From Lysinibacillus boronitolerans JCM 21713 = 10a = NBRC 103108 (GTDB taxonomy: Bacteria > Bacillota > Bacilli > Bacillales_A > Planococcaceae): a stretch of 64,000 nucleotides of DNA. Made by a program: the position numbers and the translations under genes. The notes under the pieces are model-generated. The model worked only from the letters and a program-made list of their open reading frames with translations. It made no database searches and was not told where the DNA came from. The stretch covers positions 62,001 to 126,000 of the forward strand of contig NZ_JPVR01000077.1 of the NCBI RefSeq assembly GCF_000772935.1, written 5' to 3'. This document shows positions 56,084-64,000 of the stretch, piece after piece (position 1 is the stretch's first letter; the number at the start of each line of letters is the position of its first letter).

Positions 56084-56132
56084 AACTGCCCCACCAATTG
56101 GTAGCGTGTGTCTAACAATTGGTGGGGCGGTT
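56084..56132. terminator. Bidirectional terminator
   Basis: A near-perfect 17-bp stem AACTGCCCCACCAATTG/CAATTGGTGGGGCGGTT around a 15-base loop between convergent genes. Confidence 0.92.
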
Positions 56133-56167
56133 CTAATTTTGATTCTAACTATAAGGTGCTCTTTTAC

Positions 56168-57064
56168 TTAATTACTTTGCACTTTATACACTTTACTATC
56201 AAGCTGTCTATTTATTGCCTGCTGTAAAAATCGTGTGGCGGTAAATAGTTTTTCTTCATCAATATTCGTTTGGACGCCTAAACGATGCAGGAAATTTACT
56301 AAATCATTTGTTGATACATTGCCGCTTGCACCAGGGGCATAGGGGCACCCCCCTAAACCTCCAATAGCACTGTCGTATTTTGTAATCCCCAGCTCAAGTG
56401 CTGCAAAGATATTGGCTAAAGCACGGCCATACGTATCATGAAAATGAAGGGCAAACAAATCACGATCGTATTGAGTGAGTAGCTCTGATAAAATAGCCTT
56501 TACTTGTACAGGATCTGCTACCCCAATTGTATCGCCTAGTGAAATTTCAGAAACGCCCATTGTTAGATAGGCATCAATGATTTCCTTCACTGTTTGAAGC
56601 TTTACTTCATCACCAAACGGACTGCCAAATACAGTTGAAATATAGCCTCTTAACGATATACCTTCACGATTTGCTGCTTCAGCTACAGCTTTTAAATTCT
56701 GTAAAGATTGGTTAATTGAAGCGTTTACATTACTTTGATTATGCTCCTCAGAGGCAGAGATAAATAACGCAATTTCATCAACCTTTTGTTGAATGGCTCC
56801 TTCTACCCCTTTCAAATTAGGCACAAGAGCTGCATACGTTATTTTTTCATGACGTGTGATTTGCTCAAATACTTCATGATGATCGGCTAAAGCTGGTATC
56901 CACTTGGGACTAACAAAAGAGGATACTTCGATATGGCGGACACCTGTTTCACTGATTAAGTTAATCCATTGCACTTTCAAATCAGTTGGAATAAAAATTT
57001 TCTCATTTTGTAAGCCGTCACGAGGACCTACTTCTCTTATCTCCACTGCTTTTGGTAAGTTCAT
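56168..57064 (-). CDS. mvaB: Hydroxymethylglutaryl-CoA lyase
   Basis: This 298-residue HMGL-like TIM barrel starts MNLPKAVEIREVGPRDGLQ and contains ALHFHDTYGRALAN and the conserved Cys loop GLGGCPYAPGASGN. It splits HMG-CoA into acetoacetate and acetyl-CoA. Fourth and last gene of the operon at 60136-56168, so it completes mevalonate breakdown. The ATG at 57064 follows AAAGGAAG. Confidence 0.93.
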   Translation of the reverse strand: MNLPKAVEIREVGPRDGLQNEKIFIPTDLKVQWINLISETGVRHIEVSSFVSPKWIPALADHHEVFEQITRHEKITYAALVPNLKGVEGAIQQKVDEIALFISASEEHNQSNVNASINQSLQNLKAVAEAANREGISLRGYISTVFGSPFGDEVKLQTVKEIIDAYLTMGVSEISLGDTIGVADPVQVKAILSELLTQYDRDLFALHFHDTYGRALANIFAALELGITKYDSAIGGLGGCPYAPGASGNVSTNDLVNFLHRLGVQTNIDEEKLFTATRFLQQAINRQLDSKVYKVQSN

Positions 57065-57083
57065 CAAAATACACTTCCTTTAA

Positions 57084-58439
57084 TTAAATGCCGAATAGCT
57101 GTAGCATAATCCAGCTTGATGCGTAGAATACCATGAATTGCACACCGGCCCCTACACCTAAAATACGATTTAATAAACCACCAACAGTTGCCACTGTAAA
57201 TGTTAGCACTACTCCTAGTAATTGTGCCTCGTTATAGGCAAGCAAAAATGCTAAACCGATGAACATCGCTACGATTGCTTCCTGGCTAATATATTTCAAT
57301 ACTAATACAGATGCTTTACGTGCATAATTCATCGCAAATGGATAAGCAATTAAAGCGGCTACACTAATACCGATTAACCCAAAAATGAAAAAGTCCCATG
57401 AAGACATTAGCGTGTGTAAGTTGTTAACTGGATCTACTGTAAAAATCGGTGGTGCATTAAATAATGGTGACGCTGGTCCAAGTGCTACTGGGCTTAACGG
57501 AATACCGAATGCAATTAATGGAATAATCGCTTCAGCAATATATGTCGATTCCGTTACACCATTCATAACAGTAAGACTCGTTGTTGATTTTTTATATGCA
57601 CCTTTTGTACGAGAGCCTACAATTTCTCCCATCAATGACGTCATCCCAACAGGACTGAATACAAATGTAAGGGAGGAAAGAAACGTTGTAATACTCGTAA
57701 AAATGGTCTGCCTTTTCGATAAAATTTTAAATGGATTCGGGAAATAGCCTTTCCATGATTTCGTTTCAGGAGCGAGATTATATTGATTTGGCTTACTGCG
57801 TGCTAGATCATTTTTAGCAACAGAAGAAGCCGCCATTAAAATATTACAAAACATCGGTCCAATCGCAATTCCTAAAAAGAATGTAATACTTAAATGTTTA
57901 TCCAGCATCGCAAAGCTAACGCTATCTAAAGCTTTAATGAAAAATGCAAATGGAATAATGATTAAAATACTTGCCCATTTTCCTTTTGAAAAGAATGCGA
58001 TTAAAATAGCAGCAAGTGTAAAAATGATGCCTGATGAAGATTTAAAAAAGTCGGCAAATTGACCTAAAAACTGACCTAACAATACAGCGGTTGGTAGGGC
58101 GATAAATGCACCGATAACACCGCCAGAAATCATTTTGCGTAGTGCAACGTGTGGCATGCCTAAACGGCGTAATGTATTGGCATGATCGATCAATGGTACA
58201 GCCGTTGTATCCCCTGGAATGCCTAATAACGCAGTTGGGACAGCATGTGTTAAATGCTTAGCTAACACGCCCGCCATGAAAAAGGCGAATACCCCTTCAG
58301 GAGGCGCTCCCAGCAAAATAACTAACAATGTAATGGGTACCATAATTGCTGTTTCATCTGTCCCTGAAATAAGTCCAATTATAGTAAAGATAGCTGCACC
58401 AAGAAGTGCAAATAAAAGAGCTATTACATAAATACTCAT
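57084..58439 (-). CDS. TctA-like permease, candidate mevalonate transporter
   Basis: This 451-residue protein has about ten to twelve membrane segments and a TctA (tripartite tricarboxylate transporter) pattern: ALLGIPGDTTAVPLIDHA and a second glycine-rich half. No TctC binding protein is encoded nearby; a small two-segment protein, overlapping its start by 4 bp, could be the TctB-like subunit. Lying between HMG-CoA reductase and lyase, it is likely to import mevalonate or a similar acid. Confidence 0.75.
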   Translation of the reverse strand: MSIYVIALLFALLGAAIFTIIGLISGTDETAIMVPITLLVILLGAPPEGVFAFFMAGVLAKHLTHAVPTALLGIPGDTTAVPLIDHANTLRRLGMPHVALRKMISGGVIGAFIALPTAVLLGQFLGQFADFFKSSSGIIFTLAAILIAFFSKGKWASILIIIPFAFFIKALDSVSFAMLDKHLSITFFLGIAIGPMFCNILMAASSVAKNDLARSKPNQYNLAPETKSWKGYFPNPFKILSKRQTIFTSITTFLSSLTFVFSPVGMTSLMGEIVGSRTKGAYKKSTTSLTVMNGVTESTYIAEAIIPLIAFGIPLSPVALGPASPLFNAPPIFTVDPVNNLHTLMSSWDFFIFGLIGISVAALIAYPFAMNYARKASVLVLKYISQEAIVAMFIGLAFLLAYNEAQLLGVVLTFTVATVGGLLNRILGVGAGVQFMVFYASSWIMLQLFGI

Positions 58440-58876
58440 TTTTTATCCGCTCCTTTCAAGCCTTGTAAGCTAGAAAGAATGCCAAAATCCTCAAGCTCCT
58501 TTTTTGTCACCGGATCTTCCTCGATTAAGCGTATTTCCTCGTCTATATCAATTTGTAAATCCTCAAATGCTTCCTTTAAAGAATGACTGGATGCTTCATC
58601 TTCTACTAAAATACGCTTTGGTTTAAAAAGAATCGTATTAATAGCAACAACAATCAGAATACCCGTGATTCCTGTTAACAGTGAATAAGAGTTAATCATC
58701 TGAGGGTCTGCAAACTTCGGAAAAACCCACTGGCCAAACTGATAGCCTAAAAAGCTTGCGGCAACACTTAAAATAATTGAAATAATTAACTGATTGCCAG
58801 AAACCGTGTCTCCTAAAATTTCAATAAACTTCTTTTCCTCTACATTTTTTTGCCCATTGTATGGAGTATTCGCCAT
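58436..58876 (-). CDS. Small two-segment membrane protein with TctA-like permease
   Basis: This 146-residue protein has two membrane segments (about 28-52 and 66-86) and a soluble acidic C-terminal tail (about 60 residues). It starts 3 bp after the HMG-CoA reductase gene ends and overlaps the permease start by 4 bp. By analogy with TctB it may be the small permease subunit, but I see no strong family signature. Confidence 0.65.
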   Translation of the reverse strand: MANTPYNGQKNVEEKKFIEILGDTVSGNQLIISIILSVAASFLGYQFGQWVFPKFADPQMINSYSLLTGITGILIVVAINTILFKPKRILVEDEASSHSLKEAFEDLQIDIDEEIRLIEEDPVTKKELEDFGILSSLQGLKGADKK

Positions 58877-58879
58877 GTA

Positions 58880-60136
58880 TTATTCACCTCGCAGAGAGTT
58901 TGTAATCTCTAAAACACGATCATAACGGAAATCCTTCTCTTCTACCGCCTGCTGCACAACTCGATCAATAATATCGCCTGTTGCCCCAGCCATTACAGCC
59001 AAGTTTTTCGCATGCAGACGCATATGACCAGATTGAATACCCTCTGCTGAAAGTGCTCGTAAGCTTGCTAGATTTTCTACTAATCCTACTGCGGCAATGT
59101 AGCTGGCTAGCTCCTCTGCAGATTGCACATCCATAATTTTTAGCGCTGCTTTTGCAACAGGATGAGTCTTCGTAGCACCTCCCACAATACCAACAGCTAA
59201 TGGCAATTCCAACGTACCAACAAGATTGCCTGCTTTATTCAGCTCCCACGTTGTTAAAGAACGATATCTACCAGAACGAGCAGCATAGGCATGAGCACCA
59301 GCCTCAACAGCACGTGTATCATTACCCGATGCTAATACCGCAGCTGTAATACCATTCATAACCCCTTTATTATGTGTGGCAGCCCGATACGGGTCAGCAT
59401 CTGCAAATTCGTAAGCACTTACAATATTTTTCGCAATCTCTATCCCCCCGAGCATTTCTGTCGAGAATTCTCCACGCGCACGGACAATACGCTTATCTGC
59501 TAAATTTGAAATAATCCGTAGCACAACTCGTCCATTTGTAATACGTTCGATTAATGGTGACACAGATTCCGCCATCGTATTGACTGCGTTTGCCCCCATT
59601 GCATCCTTCGTATCAACGATTAAATGAACGACAACCATTGTTTCTTTTGCTGTGTCGATTAAGTGCACTTCTATATCCTTCACTCCACCGCCTAACTTGA
59701 CTAACGTTGGATCTTTTTCATTACAATGCTCAATGATCTCATTTTTATGTTCAAAAATTTTCGCCCTCGCTGCATGAGGATCCTCAATATTTAATACCTG
59801 AATCTGTCCTCGCATAACTGTGCCCGAGCTGGAAGTAAAAATACCACCTAACTCATATGCTGCACGGGCCGCATTACTAGCCGCAGCAATTACTGATGGC
59901 TCTTCAGTAGCCATCGGAATAAATACCTCTTTGCCATTCACCTTAAAGTTGGCCGCTACCCCTAGAGGCACTGAAATATGTCCAATAACATTTTCAACCA
60001 TTGCATCTGCAAGCTCTAATGAAATTCCACTTTTTAAAGCTTCAACTTCCTCTTTGGTTAAATTTGATTTTTCAGCGATTAACTTAATTCGCTCTTCTAC
60101 TGAAAGTAAATAAAATCCCTTAATACGTGAAGTCAT
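58880..60136 (-). CDS. mvaA: HMG-CoA reductase, class II (degradative)
   Basis: This 418-residue class II enzyme has the catalytic Glu in ATEEPSVIAAA, Lys in ATHNKGVMNG, Asp in ASGNDTRAVEAGAHA and His in SGHMRLHAKNLAV. Dimensions match degradative HMG-CoA reductase of Pseudomonas mevalonii (NAD-dependent, mevalonate to HMG-CoA). The ATG at 60136 has GGGGG 7 bases upstream. First gene of the operon. The alternative is biosynthesis, but the linked lyase and permease argue for catabolism. Confidence 0.92.
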   Translation of the reverse strand: MTSRIKGFYLLSVEERIKLIAEKSNLTKEEVEALKSGISLELADAMVENVIGHISVPLGVAANFKVNGKEVFIPMATEEPSVIAAASNAARAAYELGGIFTSSSGTVMRGQIQVLNIEDPHAARAKIFEHKNEIIEHCNEKDPTLVKLGGGVKDIEVHLIDTAKETMVVVHLIVDTKDAMGANAVNTMAESVSPLIERITNGRVVLRIISNLADKRIVRARGEFSTEMLGGIEIAKNIVSAYEFADADPYRAATHNKGVMNGITAAVLASGNDTRAVEAGAHAYAARSGRYRSLTTWELNKAGNLVGTLELPLAVGIVGGATKTHPVAKAALKIMDVQSAEELASYIAAVGLVENLASLRALSAEGIQSGHMRLHAKNLAVMAGATGDIIDRVVQQAVEEKDFRYDRVLEITNSLRGE

Positions 60137-60160
60137 CCCCATACCCCCAAAATTAAAAAA

Positions 60161-60197
60161 GTGTAATATAATTCAACTTAGTTGAATAACATTACAC
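60161..60197. promoter_or_regulatory. 37-bp palindrome, likely operator of the mevalonate operon
   Basis: GTGTAAT and ATTACAC flank ATTCAAC-TTA-GTTGAAT, giving two nested 7-bp inverted arms. It lies immediately downstream of the -10 box and upstream of mvaA, a repressor position. Confidence 0.75.
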
Positions 60198-60199
60198 CA

Positions 60200-60228
60200 A
60201 TTGTAAATTGTCTGAATAGTATTGTAAA
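60200..60228 (-). promoter_or_regulatory. Sigma-A promoter of the mevalonate operon
   Basis: Minus-strand -35 TTTACA (60223-60228) and -10 TACAAT (60200-60205) at a 17-bp spacing. The start site would lie at the edge of the palindrome. Confidence 0.7.
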
Positions 60229-60273
60229 CAAGAAATTTGTATTTTCGATAATATTTACGTTTAAAAGAAAGAT

Positions 60274-60822
60274 TTAATCCTCAACATAAATCGTTAATAC
60301 CTTTGAGTTTTCTGCAGAATTATTAATAAAGATATGCTCCTTTTTCCCAGAAAAATACGCAGAGTCCCCCTCTTCTAAATGGTAAAATTTATGATCGTAT
60401 TTCAAGACGATACTACCAGAAATGACATAAATAAATTCATCATTATCGTGTGTATAAGGAGCTAAATTTTCCGCCCCATTATGTACAGTAACAATAGAAG
60501 GATTGATATTGCTCATATAGCTCTTATTCGCTAACAGCTCATATTGATAGCCAAGTTCATTCGTCTCAACAGTCTCTTTGCGTTCTTTTTTCGAAACAAT
60601 CGAAATGCCATCAAATTGATCCTGAATAACAAACCAGGCCATTGGCACATCAAATATTTCCGCAATCTTGGACAATGTCACCAGACTCGGTGTCGCTTTG
60701 CCATTTTCTATTTTTGAAATATGACTTTTTGTTAAATTAATCTGCGAAGCTAAATCATCCTGAGACATTTTATTTTTCTTCCGCATCTGCTTTATTTTTA
60801 CTCCAACTTCTAGTAAGTTCAT
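60274..60822 (-). CDS. XRE-cupin transcriptional regulator
   Basis: This 182-residue regulator has an N-terminal XRE helix-turn-helix (MSQDDLASQINLTKSHISKIENGKATP) and a C-terminal cupin (HDNDEFIYVISGSIVLKYD, YHLEEGDSAYFSGKKEH). Such proteins sense a small ligand. It lies just upstream of the mevalonate operon in the same orientation and is the natural candidate for binding the palindrome, with mevalonate or HMG-CoA as effector. Confidence 0.88.
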   Translation of the reverse strand: MNLLEVGVKIKQMRKKNKMSQDDLASQINLTKSHISKIENGKATPSLVTLSKIAEIFDVPMAWFVIQDQFDGISIVSKKERKETVETNELGYQYELLANKSYMSNINPSIVTVHNGAENLAPYTHDNDEFIYVISGSIVLKYDHKFYHLEEGDSAYFSGKKEHIFINNSAENSKVLTIYVED

Positions 60823-61089
60823 TTCTTCCAGTCCCCTCGATCATTTCGGTTTTTACAATAACTATACTATATTTTTAAATGATGGATAGAAAAATACGGG
60901 AGTATATTACTCCTTCATTGTCGTCTGTTCAATTAAATACAAAAAGGGTGTGCTGAAAGTTTCTCGACTTTAAAATTAATTTTGAGAAGCAATAATCAGC
61001 TTAAATAGAGGAAATAAACGGGAGTTTTATTTATAAATGATATTAAATTACATTTAGTAAAAACGAAATGTTGGTCACAGTTTTTCTAT
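60823..61089. other. Intergenic stretch without a gene
   Basis: AT-rich sequence between the regulator and the IS3 relic. I see no supported frame, RNA or repeat apart from scattered T runs. Confidence 0.5.
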
Positions 61090-61508
61090 ACGAATAACTT
61101 TGATTTTTGCTGGATTTGACTCCGAAATTTCAGAATACCAAATCCTCACTTCAACACCACTGTTTCAGACATGTTGGACAAAGCACTCGAACGTTTACCT
61201 GAGCACCACCAGTTACTCATGTATACCGATCAAGGCTGGCATTATCAAATGAATAAATATCGTCGCGCCTTAGAATCAAGAGGGGGTGCTCAAAGTATGT
61301 CTCGTAAAGGAAATTGTTACGAACAACTCTGTCATGGAGAATTTCTTTGGAAATCCGAATTCCTTTACATGAGGGAATTAGAAAGTATAGACCATTAAAA
61401 ATAGAATTAGAAAAATATATAAACTACTATAATATGAAACGGATCAAGGCAAAATTAAAAAACGAGTCCGGTGCAATACCGAACTCATTTACCCAAGTAG
61501 CCAAATGA
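61090..61508 (+). pseudogene. IS3-family transposase OrfB remnant
   Basis: Pieces of an IS3 OrfB DDE domain lie in shifting frames: DMLDKALERLPEHHQLLMYT, DQGWHYQMNKYRRALESRG and AQSMSRKGNCYEQ in one frame, GEFLWKSEFLYMRELES after it, then IELEKYINYYNMKRIKAKLK in another. The 5' part, with the first catalytic Asp, is missing and frameshifts lie near 61140 and 61390, so it is inactive. Terminal repeats were not found. Confidence 0.88.
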
Positions 61509-61819
61509 AATAACGAAGCTAACATACTTCGAATTAACTATTTAATTCATTTATGTGTAACCTACTTAATTGCGCTCTGATTTTAGGAATGCTACAAATA
61601 AGATAATTTTTATTAGAAAAACCTTAGTTACCTCTAAAGACATTACTCTCTATTATTGAAAGCAAATGCAAATAAAAAAAATACTAAGAGACTGAGACAT
61701 TCAGATGTAAAAACAATTATATAAATTAATACCCAAAATAGAGCCTTTGAAGAGTTTGATATGCATATATTCACATGAATTCTTTCACATTTAACCAAAA
61801 ACGATGGATATCAGTTTAA
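61509..61819. other. Degenerate intergenic stretch
   Basis: No supported coding frame. AT-rich, with no T-run-tailed hairpin that I could place. Confidence 0.5.
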
Positions 61820-61878
61820 AGAGATAAACGGGTGGTTATCTCGCTTTATGACTACTCCCACTCAATCGTCGTTGGGGC
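61820..61878 (-). mobile_element. Detached 3' end of guaA with terminator, possible attachment site
   Basis: On the minus strand the codons for APTTIEWE and a TAG stop (61852-61878) reproduce the C-terminus of GMP synthetase (PPxTIEWE), followed by a GAGATAA/TTATCTC hairpin and T-rich tail typical of a terminator. An upstream in-frame TAA shows that the rest of the gene is absent. The 3' end of guaA is a known integration site of genomic islands. An intact guaA would lie right of the window. Confidence 0.65.
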
Positions 61879-61997
61879 TAAAATGTAGTTTTAAGATTAT
61901 TATCAAATAGAAAAATGCATTCAAATCATGTAATTTTTTGTCCTCAATTGTAGATGGTGACTCCCATTTATATGTCTATGTCATCAATTTAAAAAGA

Positions 61998-62032
61998 AAA
62001 ACATAGGGAGATTTTAGTCTTCCTATGTTTTC
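61998..62032 (-). terminator. Terminator after the small Lys-rich gene
   Basis: ACATAGG/CCTATGT arms with T-rich tail on the minus strand. Confidence 0.65.
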
Positions 62033-62039
62033 ATCCAAA

Positions 62040-62189
62040 TTATTGATCTGTTTGTTCTTGCTTCTTTTTCAAATACGCCGCACGTATTTTCTCAAGTTGC
62101 TGCTTTTTATCAAATTTGGCCGGCTTGTTTTTTTCATGATACTTTGCCACAGCCACCTTACCTTTAGTATCCAATTGATATTTCCCCAC
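62040..62189 (-). CDS. Small Lys-rich protein
   Basis: The 49-residue frame from a GTG at 62189 (site AGGTGA 6 bases upstream) to TAA at 62040 encodes VGKYQLDTKGKVAVAKYHE followed by a basic helical tail with KKQQLEK and KKKQEQTDQ. The presence of a ribosome site, codon bias and a terminator support a real gene. No family recognised. Confidence 0.55.
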   Translation of the reverse strand: MGKYQLDTKGKVAVAKYHEKNKPAKFDKKQQLEKIRAAYLKKKQEQTDQ

Positions 62190-62710
62190 TTTGGTTCACC
62201 TACTTTTCCTGCCTTTAAAGAAATCTATTCAACAAGTATAGTATACCTTATTTTGCTGATGTAAACCTTTTTCCTATATTGGTGTATTGCTTAACCTTAA
62301 TTTCGGTAAAAGCTTAGTAAATAATTCATAGCCAAATGTATTTAAAATATCTGTATCCGCACACATTTCAGATGCTGTTACCTTTATTCTTATTTAGCGT
62401 TAATTATTGCTCACCTTTATGTATGGAGACGGCGGGTGTTGCTAATCAATAAACCCGAAACCCTATCATATCAGCGTTTGCAAGGCTTTTACGACCATTA
62501 AAAAATGCTCTTACAAAGGAATTAATAAGGTTTTACTAATTTGCTTACGGAGACGATAACTTAACTGTTAAAAATCTTGTACCCTTACTTATTTTAAATT
62601 GTACATGAAAAAACAGTTCACTCAAACATTATGCAATTTTAATTTTTATACTCAAAAGCAATATAAATAAATTCACCTAAAACTAATTTTCCCAAATAAT
62701 TTTATACATT
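62190..62710. other. Intergenic stretch without a gene
   Basis: AT-rich, with a tmRNA-like fragment at 62424-62436 as its only recognisable element. Confidence 0.5.
62424..62436 (-). other. tmRNA 3'-end-like fragment
   Basis: TGGAGACGGCGGG equals 12 of 13 bases of the reverse complement of the conserved tmRNA 3' end (CC..CCGTCTCCA as I recall it). It could be an att relic, but 13 bases is weak evidence. Confidence 0.25.
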
Positions 62711-64000
62711 TTAAACATATCTAACATTACTTTTTTTAGTGTGGTACTGTACATTAGGACCTTTGTATTCATCATCATTAAATGTATACGGTCTTTCAGG
62801 ATAACTTAAACAATTACAGGTTGGACAGTGTACTTCCCACTCATCTCCTACTTGGACATTATAATTATGAGTTGGATATTTAAATAATGGACGTGGGTAG
62901 TTATATCTTATGTTGTTTTCATAATCGGTTAATGGATTACGATTATTAAATGAACAATCACTACAAAAGTTTGCTACCCATAATTCTTTACATTCATCAC
63001 ATTTATAAATTGTTTTCCAGCTTCGTTTATTTCTATTAATTACTTTATAATTTAGAATTTCCCCTTGTTTTTCTTGCCCGCAATTAGGGCAGCAATTAGC
63101 ATAACCACTACCCTCGTGCAGTAATCGCTTTAAATAAATTTGTAGGTTTTTGCCATTAATTGGAGAAAAAACAAAATGAGCTAATTTATGCTGAGTTATT
63201 ATTTTTTCAGATAAATTAGGTTTGACATTCCAATGTCCACCCAATGGATCTAAATGAACTAGGGTAGCTGAGTGCAAATAGTCTTTATTAGGAAATAATT
63301 CTGTCAAATATCTAAAAGCCGACTTTTTTAAGTCTTTATTAAACTCCTTTTTGCCATTTTTCATTGCACTGTAATTCTTATATTTTACATCCAATGTATG
63401 GAATGCCCATTTCTTTTTACTTTTATTATAAAAACCAATCATAAAATCAGGTCGATACTCTTTTTCAAAAAAATTAAAAGTAAAATCATAATATATCCCT
63501 ATATCATATGGTTTGTCCATTAGCCTAAATTGCTTTCGATAACCGCTAATAGAATGTGTATTTGGTTTTACATATTTATTCTCAATATCATCTATAAACT
63601 CTCTCGGATTAACTCCCCATTGACTTAATTGCTGTATAATTTTTAACAAAACCCAAACTTCATATAATGTAGGAGATTTTAATAATACTTGTATAAACAT
63701 TCTGAATGTATCCGTTAACTCTGGCGTCAAATTTTCATATTGCATAAATAAATCATAGATTCTACTGTAATACGTATGCATTCTGAATAAATGTGTATCC
63801 TCTAACTGTTCACTTTCCACCTGTAACATTGGTAATTCTAACAATTCATCCAATGTAACTTTTAGACTGCTCCACTGTTCAATCCTTTGTTGTAATACTA
63901 GACAATCATTATTTAAAACTATTAATAATTGCTTAGGTTTTTCTACAACTGAACTGTTCTCTTGTGAAATCATTATTTTTAATTCTTCAATTTCTTCTTG
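62711..64000 (-). CDS. PD-(D/E)XK nuclease-like protein with zinc ribbons (N-terminus beyond window)
   Basis: The frame is open past an internal ATG at 63973 to the right edge without a stop, and no ribosome site precedes that ATG, so the N-terminus is probably missing. Motifs fit a PDDEXK_7-like nuclease: SPTLYEVWVLLKIIQQL, YRPDFMIGF and TLDVKYK supply the catalytic D and DxK. The C-terminal third has three CxxC-type zinc ribbons (CCPNCGQ, CDECKELW, FCSDCSFN, CPTCNC). It is likely a restriction nuclease with an ATPase partner encoded to the right. Confidence 0.65.
   Translation of the reverse strand, partial: QEEIEELKIMISQENSSVVEKPKQLLIVLNNDCLVLQQRIEQWSSLKVTLDELLELPMLQVESEQLEDTHLFRMHTYYSRIYDLFMQYENLTPELTDTFRMFIQVLLKSPTLYEVWVLLKIIQQLSQWGVNPREFIDDIENKYVKPNTHSISGYRKQFRLMDKPYDIGIYYDFTFNFFEKEYRPDFMIGFYNKSKKKWAFHTLDVKYKNYSAMKNGKKEFNKDLKKSAFRYLTELFPNKDYLHSATLVHLDPLGGHWNVKPNLSEKIITQHKLAHFVFSPINGKNLQIYLKRLLHEGSGYANCCPNCGQEKQGEILNYKVINRNKRSWKTIYKCDECKELWVANFCSDCSFNNRNPLTDYENNIRYNYPRPLFKYPTHNYNVQVGDEWEVHCPTCNCLSYPERPYTFNDDEYKGPNVQYHTKKSNVRYV

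Noticed and set aside
61314..61508. Independent 64-codon gene
   Set aside because: Its sequence is the frameshifted end of the IS3 transposase.
62025..62264. 79-codon plus-strand frame
   Set aside because: Antisense shadow of the small Lys-rich gene, which has ribosome site and terminator.

Overview
The window reads as chromosomal DNA of a low-GC, spore-forming Bacillales bacterium, most like Lysinibacillus. The evidence is a SAM-I (S-box) riboswitch, the B. subtilis-type order metQ-metI-metN-yusE-yusF-gcvH-yusI-fadE-fadA-fadN, CwlJ and SpoIIP-type germination and sporulation proteins, an SLH-domain surface protein and class II HMG-CoA reductase. Assignments rest on motif recognition; no database search was run.

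Layout. 1-5595 (minus): a tightly coupled polysaccharide cluster made of a degenerate-GGDEF/receiver protein, a HEAT-repeat membrane protein, a processive GT2 synthase and a glycosidase-like protein cut by the window edge. 5782-15910 (minus): methionine uptake (metNIQ under an S-box), a gcvH-yusF-yusE group, yusI, and the fadN-fadA-fadE beta-oxidation operon with a FadR-type operator. 16291-20705: a thioredoxin-like protein, a C39-like peptidase, an ECF sigma factor coupled to a SpoIIP-type amidase, a 5'-3' exonuclease and an arginase-family enzyme. 21077-26255 (minus): a five-gene exopolysaccharide operon. 26397-36679: OsmC, Na/Pi symporter, a NUMOD4-like protein, a second CelD-like acetyltransferase, a KstD-like flavoprotein, a decayed alcohol dehydrogenase, a ZIP transporter, an SLH protein and a 3-hydroxyacyl-CoA dehydrogenase.

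36914-41740 is the most unusual part. It holds a two-piece sigma factor resembling B. subtilis SigO/RsoA, a glutaredoxin, a lone tRNA-Cys, a YvrJ-family peptide, small membrane proteins, a precursor with a 12-cysteine halocin C8-like C-terminus, and a subtilisin related to intracellular serine proteases. Four promoters in this stretch share one motif pair unlike a sigma-A promoter, and a LexA-like palindrome lies at the sigma operon. I read it as a dedicated, possibly SOS-triggered, Cys-rich bacteriocin system with its own sigma factor.

41969-55998: a GNAT enzyme, a DinB-like protein, an EamA transporter, a type IV McrBC restriction system with a domain inserted in McrB, a pyridoxal kinase beside an ECF S component, CwlJ, a secreted 5'-nucleotidase, an MFS transporter, an amidase and a LuxR regulator. 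56168-60822 (minus): a probable mevalonate catabolic operon (HMG-CoA reductase, small membrane protein, TctA-like permease, HMG-CoA lyase) with a good promoter, a 37-bp palindrome and an XRE-cupin regulator upstream. 60823-64000 is degraded and accessory: an IS3 remnant, a 3' tail of guaA with its terminator (a likely island attachment site), a tmRNA-like fragment, a 49-residue Lys-rich ORF, and a PD-(D/E)XK nuclease that runs off the right edge.
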